Positions 58,190 through 64,000 of a DNA stretch of 64,000 bases are shown here, one piece after another; positions within the stretch are counted from its first letter, which is position 1, and the number at the start of each line of letters is the position of its first letter. The translations under genes were made by a program, and so were the position numbers. Source of the stretch: Lithobates sylvaticus (Eukaryota > Chordata > Amphibia > Anura > Ranidae); NCBI GenBank assembly GCA_028564925.1, contig CM053030.1, forward strand, positions 268,982,199 to 269,046,198, in the 5' to 3' direction. The notes beneath the pieces are model-generated. The model saw nothing but the letters and a program-made list of their open reading frames with translations. It did no database searches and was not told the origin of the DNA.

Positions 58190-59055
58190 TAATCCAGGGA
58201 CACTGGCAAGCTGCAATTTGTGCGCACTGGCTGGCTGTAATTGGTGGGCACTGGTAGGCTGCATTTGGTGGGCATTGCTAGGCTGCATTTGGTGGGCATT
58301 GGAAGGCTGCATTTGATGGGCACTGGTATGCTGCATTTGAGGAGCATTGATAAGGCTGCATTTGAAGAGCACTGATAAGGCTGCATTTGATGGGCACTGA
58401 TAAGGCTGCATTTGATGGGCACTGATATGGCTGTATTTGATGGGCACTGATAAGGCTGCATTTGATGGGCATTGATAAGCTGTATTTGATGGGTACTGGT
58501 AGGCAATATGTGGGCACTGGCAGGCTGCATTTGATGAGCACTGATAAGGGTGCATTTGATGGGCACTGATAATCTGCATTTGATGGGCACTGGTAGGCAA
58601 CATTTAATGGGCACCGATAAGGCTGCAATTGGTGGGCACTGGTAGGCTGCAATTGGTGGGCACTGGTAGGCAGCATTTTATGAGCACTGATAAGGCTGCA
58701 TTTGATGGACAATGATAAGGCTGCATTTGATGGGCACTGATAAGGCTGCATTTGATGGGCACTGGTAGGCTGCATTTGATGGGCACTGGTAGGCTGCATT
58801 TTGTGGGCACTGGTAGGCTGCATTTGGTGGGCACTAATAGGCTGCATTTGATGGACACGGCACTGGTAGGCTGCATTTGGTGGGCACTGATAAGCTGCAT
58901 TTGATGGGCACTGGAAGGCTACAATTGGTGGGCACTGGTAGGCTGCATTTGTTGCGCACTAGTAGGCTGCATTTGGTGGGCACTGGTAGGCTGCAATTGG
59001 TGGGTACTGATGAGGCTGCTTTTGATAGGCACTGATGAGGATGCATTTTATCCAT
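58190..59055. repeat. Minisatellite 1, unit about 25-29 bp
   Basis: About 30 degenerate units around the pattern GGCTGCATTTGATGGGCACT followed by GATAA or GGTA. Antisense translation gives a spurious repetitive protein (units such as MQPISAH and CSLPVPI), open in all three frames for long stretches only because the unit lacks stops. Confidence 0.92.
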
Positions 59056-59065
59056 TGATCTCTGG

Positions 59066-59645
59066 TATCAATTAGGTAGTCTCTGACCATCTCTTGTATC
59101 ATGTCTGCAGTCTCTGACCATATCTTGTATCATGTCTGCAGTCTCTGACCATCTCTTGTATCATGTCTCTGACCATCTCTTGTATCATGTCTCTGACCAT
59201 CTCTTGTATCATGTCTGCAGTCCCTGACCATCTCTTGTATCATGTCTGCGGTCTCTAACCATCTCCTGTATCATGTCTGCAGTCTCTGACCATCTCCTGT
59301 ATCATGTCTGCAGTCTCTGACCATCTCTTGTATCATGTCTCTGACCATCTCTTGTATCATGTCTCTGACCATCTCTTGTATTATGTCTGCAGTCTCTGAC
59401 CATCTCTTGTATCATGTCTGCGGTCTCTAACCATCTCTTGTATCATGTCTGCGGTCTCTAACCATCTCCTGTATCATGTCTGCGGTCTCTAACCATCTCC
59501 TGTATCATGTCTGCAGTCTCTGACCATCTCCTGTATCATGTCTGCAGTCTCTGACCATCTCCTGTATCATGTCTGCAGTCTCTGACCATCTCCTGTATCA
59601 TGTCTGCAGTCTCTGACCATCTCCTGTATCATGTCTGCAGGCTCT
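59066..59645. repeat. Minisatellite 2, unit about 31 bp
   Basis: Tandem units of CTCTGACCATCTCTTGTATC plus ATGTCTGCAGT, with shorter units lacking the TGCAGTC part near 59160-59210 and 59335-59375, and a CTCC variant dominating the distal end. The variants are clustered, which suggests recent local amplification. Confidence 0.92.
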
Positions 59646-59928
59646 TTCCAACAGACTCTCTAACAGAAACCCTCTCTGTGTCCATCAGAAAGGCCCCCCT
59701 CCAGGTCCCAACAGAGTACTCTGCTTCTCTTACTGTATTTTGTTTATTGTTAAGAGATCATGGGAGGATTCCAGGGTAATGAAGACTCCTTAGGGGAGCA
59801 TCTCTGTGTTTGAGTCATTGCCATAGAAACATTTGTAAAGAGGAAAAGTTAGTAAGATGAGCACGCCCATGTGGGGGCGCCAGAAATATTTCTGCACCCA
59901 GGCGTCTGTGACCCTAGGATCGGCCCTG

Positions 59929-59936
59929 ACTGGACC
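59929..59936. repeat. hAT target-site duplication, right copy
   Basis: ACTGGACC, identical to 56487-56494. Confidence 0.85.
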
Positions 59937-61100
59937 TCAACTGGCATATACAGGGGCATGTTCTCCGCCAATTATATCACTACAGGAGGGGGATCAATTA
60001 AAGAGCCCTAACACTTGCCAACAAGATAATTTTCAGTTTTCAAAAGAAATTTCCCTTAACTAAGTGAATAAGGTTTAGTTCTTCTGACTTCCATTTTCCA
60101 ATCATGTGTAAGCAAAAATACAGTTTTTTTTTTTTCTTGCAGGTAATTGGGTATACTTTGCAAAGTCATTTTTTTAATACATTCACTAAGTTAAAGGAAA
60201 ATCCCTTTGCAAAGTGAATAAACTATTTGTAAATTGACCCCATAGTGTTTGTTATAACATGCACACCTAATTCAGTAAAATGACTGTTGCCAAAGCAGCA
60301 CAATAAAAAGATGTACTAGAGCTAATTGTCAAAACTTTATTATTAGAACATATTAGACACAGTTCACTGTCCATGAAATAATGACAGAATAAATCAACAT
60401 TGCTCTTTTCAAATAGTTCATTGCTTTTACATTGAAATGGTCATCCTAAGAAACAAAAACTATTTGTAATCGCATAGTGGAGGATTAATTGGCTGCCCCT
60501 AATTTTACTGTTCACAGCTTCCAACTGCGTATTTCTAGGACTGCATTTTTTTGTTTAAATGGTGAATATAAACGGCTTTTGCTAAACTGAACAAACTTGA
60601 AAAGGGTATTCGAGAAACCTTTTAAATTGGCTTTATATTGATAGAGTCTATAGTATAGTGCAAATCAGTGTACTTGTAAGATGTGTAGTGAGCAAAAAAC
60701 AAAAAATACTGTAGGAGAAATAGGATGATAAATGTACATTACCTACAGATTATAGAAAATGTGTTGATTATGTTAAAGCAGTATTAAATTGGTCTGCCAG
60801 AACATTGGCACTGAAAGCAGTTCAGATAGTATGTGCATATACACAGGATTTTTTTAGGTGCCCCATTAGAATATAGATACCATTGACTATACCAAAAGAA
60901 TACATTTTTATTAACAAATGTTAAAATTACATAAAAGAAAAAGGTCTATACTGTTGTATGTATCAAATATTCCAATACATTACATTTCTACTTCCATACG
61001 CATGCTCAACTATCCACCACCTATTGAGCTAAAGTGCCCTTACAGTTAAATACAGAATGAAAATTCCCATCCAAATTTTACAAAGTCACCCCCTCTTGGA
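59937..61100. other. No recognisable gene
   Basis: About 1.16 kb, AT-rich, without supported coding sequence, tandem array or transposon end. A T-run lies near 60125. Confidence 0.4.
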
Positions 61101-61990
61101 TACTGATTAGTGATGAGCTCAACTGCCCTGGGTTAGGTTTGAGCAGGGGTTAGTGAACTTTAATGGAGTTTGGATGCAGAACCCAAACCCCATGGAACTC
61201 AATTTTTAGATGAATCAGATGATCTGTGAAATCAAAAATGCAAATATTCTGGGCTAATAGGCAAAAGGCTGTCCAAAATAGCATGTAGGTGTGGGAACTG
61301 CACTGGAGAACATGTGCTAGTGGATTTTTTTTATTCCATTAGGCAGGGAACAGTGCTATTTTAAAACACTGACATTTACAAAAATGTATCCTCCCCTCTG
61401 TAGGTGGCACTGTATGGCAGTCCACTGTACAGAGGAAATAGAGGATGAGAAATTAAAACTGTAAGGGGTTCATAGTACACCTATACATTCCCAAAAAATA
61501 AATGTAACCTAGAAATAAAGACACCCAAACATTTACCAAGTATTTTATTTAAAAAATGTAAATCCGAAAAAAGTCCCTCATTGTCTTTTATGATGTTTGC
61601 AGCCCACCGACTTACTGTAATTAAAAACCCATCGGACTCAGTGCACACAACCAATCTCAAACTGTTTGCCAGATGACAGCTCCGTGAGCTGTTATCTGGT
61701 ATATAAGGAAAGAGGTGGGGCTATTAGTGGCATCATTGACCAAATATGGCCAATAACCATAATTGGGCAGTGATGTCACTGCTATCTTTGCCCCTTTGCT
61801 TATGTGGCTGGGGATTCCCAGTGACAATGGCAGTTTCTAGAGATGTAGCAGGTGCCTGCACCCTCTGCTTCCATAGGAACCATTGACAGCTGGAAGTTCT
61901 CATTTAAAGAAGCTGTATAACTACTGCTTCTATATATGATGTTCGCCTCCCACTGAATAGGGGGTTAAATGGGCAAAAGTTCAGGTGTTC
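61100..61990. repeat. Probable interspersed repeat
   Basis: Starts near TAGTGATGAGCTCAACTGCC and ends near GTTCGGTCAAATACCCGAAC, phrases I associate with dispersed amphibian repeats. No clear inverted ends or duplication. Non-coding. Confidence 0.35.
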
Positions 61991-62500
61991 GGTCAAATAC
62001 CCGAACAGCCACAAAGAAAGAAAGAAAGCTGTCAACTATCTTGATCCCTATCACATGAAGAATGCTACAATACAGAGCCTCAGTATCAATGGCCACTAAT
62101 AAAGCACCTGGAGGAACATAGCGTCTTTAACATATGATGGTAAACTCATGACATGTCAATCTATATGAGGGTGTTTTCAAATTTGTATGCGTCTTGGCAG
62201 CACAAAAAGTGGGCAAACTGGGATGTTTAACAATTAGATATTCCATTGTTTCGATGTTTATAAGTGTGACAATACATGCTCTGTACAATTTCAATGAACT
62301 CATTTTGGAAAATCTCCCCCCCCCCCTTTCCTTGGGAATCTGCCTATTTCTTTAATTTTCAAAATCTTTGAGTACATGCAGTATATTGATATTGGACATT
62401 GTCAACGACTACCTCATTTTCTTCTTCTATCCAATAGATTAATTACTATATGTTGATTTATTTGTAAAATAGAAGGCATCATGTTGTCGAAGTGTTACAT
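61990..62500 (-). pseudogene. Penelope-like reverse transcriptase fragment
   Basis: Minus-strand 62135-62030 reads PPGALLVAIDTEALYCSILH in one frame, which fits the conserved Penelope-like motif around DVEALYSSIPH. Neighbouring frames give further weak pieces, with many stops. Short, old remnant, separate from the element at 4407-13120. Confidence 0.45.
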
Positions 62501-62504
62501 GGAA

Positions 62505-63060
62505 AAACCCTTTGAAATGTAAAGTGTTACTAAACCCAGGACCCTGCATTTACTATATCTGGTCTCCCACAGTACACAGAACATGGAAATGCAATCATTT
62601 TAGTAAATATAAACGGCTAAATACCTTTTCTCATCAGCAATATATAGCAGTCTTGTGACTTCTAGCAGTGTTTGGCAAAACACTGGTTAAAGCTTGTAGG
62701 AGGAGTTTTCATTCTCCTCTGACTGTCCTATGAGGCTTCATGATCCCTGACTTTGTCAGAACAGTTCTAATTGGCCCTGTGCCAATCACATGCACCCTCC
62801 CTCCAAAAAAAAAAAACCTCTCTAGCAACACACACCCAAGAGAGCGTGTGCAGAATGCCCCCAAGGCTCTGTACTTCAGCAGATGGATTGGGGACTGTGA
62901 AAGAAGGGGAGGATCAGAAAAGACAAGACCAAACACCCTTTTTACACAAAGCAGAGAATTACGGTAATAGCAATTCGTTTCATTCCAAATACATTTTTTA
63001 ACAAATTTTCGCCAAATACTGCTTAGAGATTGAGGCCTATATTGGGACAAGATTAGGAGA
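62505..63060. repeat. Interspersed repeat, non-coding
   Basis: Starts near GTAAAGTGTTACTAAACCC and contains an A run near 62803. It resembles a dispersed amphibian DNA repeat. Open frames on both strands are short and lack known motifs. Confidence 0.4.
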
Positions 63061-63099
63061 GTTTAGCCTGACATTAGGGTTTGTCTTGCGTTGTGTCTT

Positions 63100-63480
63100 G
63101 CAGATAAAATGGTGGATAAATTCACAGAACCTGACTTCCTACCCCAACTTCATTGATAAATACAAGGAGCTGCCATGTCTCTCGCAAGTCCAATGCAGGG
63201 GCTATTCAAACAAGCAAAAGAGGAAAGCAGCGCTGGATAAACTGTTGGAATTGGTGAAGCCTGTGTATCCCACGGCAGACATCAATTATTTGAAGGCCAA
63301 AATTGGTAGCCTGAGGAGCACATATAATGGGGAGCACAAGAAGGTCCAGGATTCCCAGAGATCCAGAGCAACAGCAGATGACGTATATGTCCCCAGGCTG
63401 TGGTACTAAGACAGACTGCGTTTTTTGTCCGACCAGACGGAACCCAGCCCACCACTATCAAAACTTCCTTCAACATCCAT
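63100..63480 (+). pseudogene. Harbinger second protein, MADF/Myb-like exon
   Basis: After an acceptor-like GTGTCTTGCAG at about 63103, the translated sequence contains FIDKYKELPCLSQVQCRGYS, NKQKRKAALDKLLELVKPVY, LKAKIGSLRSTYNGEHKKVQ and ADDVYVPRLWY. This is a MADF-type DNA-binding domain as found in the accessory protein of Harbinger transposons, which helps the transposase bind DNA and enter the nucleus. The start of the domain (DKFTEPDF, near 63116) is in a different frame from FIDKYKE, so there is one early frame change. The main frame stops at 63407-63409, and related codons continue in another frame until the MITE-like part at 63480. Confidence 0.7.
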
Positions 63481-63781
63481 TTTGCACTACAAGTGCAAAC
63501 TACAAGTGCAAAGTGCACTTGAAATTACACTGAAAGTGCACTAGGAAGTGCAGTCGCTGTAAATCTGAAGGGTAGATCTGAAATGAGCAGAAGTTCTGCT
63601 GATTTTATTATCCAATCATGTGCAAGCTAAAATGCTGTTTTTTTATTTTCCTTGCATGTCCCCCTCAAATCTACAGCGACTGCACTTCCAAGTGCATTTT
63701 CAGTGCAATTTCAAGTGCACTTTGCACTTGTAGTTTGCACTTGTAGTGCAAAGTGGATTTGCCTTTAGTAAATAACCCCCA
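63480..63781. mobile_element. Harbinger-type MITE end, inverted repeat
   Basis: The left arm (63480-63580) and right arm (63664-63760) are near-perfect complements built from short blocks such as TTGCACTACAAGTGCAAAC and AAGTGCACTT. The right end reads GGATTTGCCTTTAGTAAATA and then ACCCCC. The left arm starts directly after the MADF-like sequence, so the left outer end is missing or displaced. Confidence 0.7.
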
Positions 63782-64000
63782 ATGACAAATTAACAAGGGA
63801 CACTAACATAGTTGTATATTTGAGGTTAAAAAATACAAGGGAATAATGGTGTTGTGGTAACTTGACACACAAAATGAAAAAAAAAAAAAAAATGATGGCG
63901 ATCACTAGAAAAAGAAAAGAAAAAAAAAAAATGATTATTCTGGAGATCACGAGAAATAATAAAAAAATCAGTTTGTCAGAACTCTGTGAATATCAGCAGC
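63782..64000. other. AT-rich flank, nothing recognised
   Basis: Contains two A-rich runs near 63880 and 63920. No gene supported. Confidence 0.4.

Larger units (their letters stand above)
56495..59928. mobile_element. Non-autonomous hAT-type element carrying minisatellites
   Basis: Starts CAGGGACGATCC and ends GGATCGGCCCTG, an inverted terminal repeat of about 12 bp with one mismatch, flanked by a perfect 8-bp duplication (ACTGGACC). Subterminal blocks mirror each other too: GCGCACCCAGGCGCC on the left, GGGGGCGCCAGAAA and CTGCACCCAGGCG on the right. Length is 3434 bp with no transposase. Inside are a TTAA-type repeat (about 56796-57215), a possible Penelope-like tail (57200-58165) and two minisatellites. 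The 8-bp duplication and CAGGG ends indicate the hAT superfamily. Confidence 0.85.

Noticed and set aside
58079-59055. Long overlapping minus-strand frames encoding repetitive proteins with Ser-Ala-His-Gln and Pro-Val-Pro units
   Set aside because: They are antisense translations of minisatellite 1; several frames are open only because the unit lacks stops, and there is no start context, domain or splice signal.
58190-59645. Possible CRISPR-like array
   Set aside because: The units are directly adjacent and degenerate, with no unique spacers, in a vertebrate repeat context; they are minisatellites.
1-64000. tRNA, rRNA or other structured RNA genes
   Set aside because: I looked for tRNA A/B box patterns and rRNA-like stretches and saw none that I could support by eye.

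Overview
The window looks like repeat-dense nuclear DNA from an anuran amphibian, probably ranid-like. That reading rests on the mix of elements: DIRS-type, Gypsy chromovirus and Gmr1-type retroelements, Penelope-like elements (PLEs), a Tx1/L1-like LINE, CR1, hAT and Harbinger elements, and many TTAA-flanked short DNA transposons. No host gene is complete. The only host-like coding signal is a pair of exons with matching splice phase (14601-14683 and 14384-14536, minus strand), found again in an inverted copy.

The window is three contigs joined by two gaps of exactly 500 N (22492-22991 and 50607-51106). Contig A (1-22491) starts in a broken DIRS-like element (minus strand, to about 2700), then has a TTAA MITE (3491-3950), a fold-back insertion with 16-bp target duplications (3983-4406), and a minus-strand PLE (about 4407-13120). 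A roughly 6.2 kb L1 (5443-11683) has jumped into the PLE. After the exon pair comes a nest of DNA transposons around a 5'-truncated CR1 (about 16600-20127), ending in a TTAA repeat that runs into the gap.

Contig B (22992-50606) is, over its whole length, a reverse-complement copy of 5781-22074 of contig A, differing at very few coding positions. It carries two extra young LTR elements: a Gmr1-type Gypsy (23523-28895) with integrase ahead of reverse transcriptase, and a chromovirus (40230-46104) with an integrase chromodomain. For the chromovirus the empty site is readable in contig A. Because B is bounded by arbitrary gaps and fully contained in A, the simplest reading is an unpurged alternative-haplotype contig scaffolded in inverted orientation; a real large palindrome remains possible.

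Contig C (51107-64000) opens in another copy of the TTAA repeat family seen at the end of A. It then holds a roughly 1 kb imperfect inverted repeat, a 3.4 kb hAT-type element with a perfect 8-bp target duplication and two internal minisatellites (56495-59928), a probable PLE fragment, and a Harbinger piece with a MADF-type exon (63086-63781).

The layout reflects repeated insertion of elements into one another, not a set of cooperating genes. I found no convincing new biological system. The most useful observations are the inverted contig with its filled and empty insertion sites, the Gmr1 domain order, the hAT element carrying minisatellites, and the unidentified exon pair.
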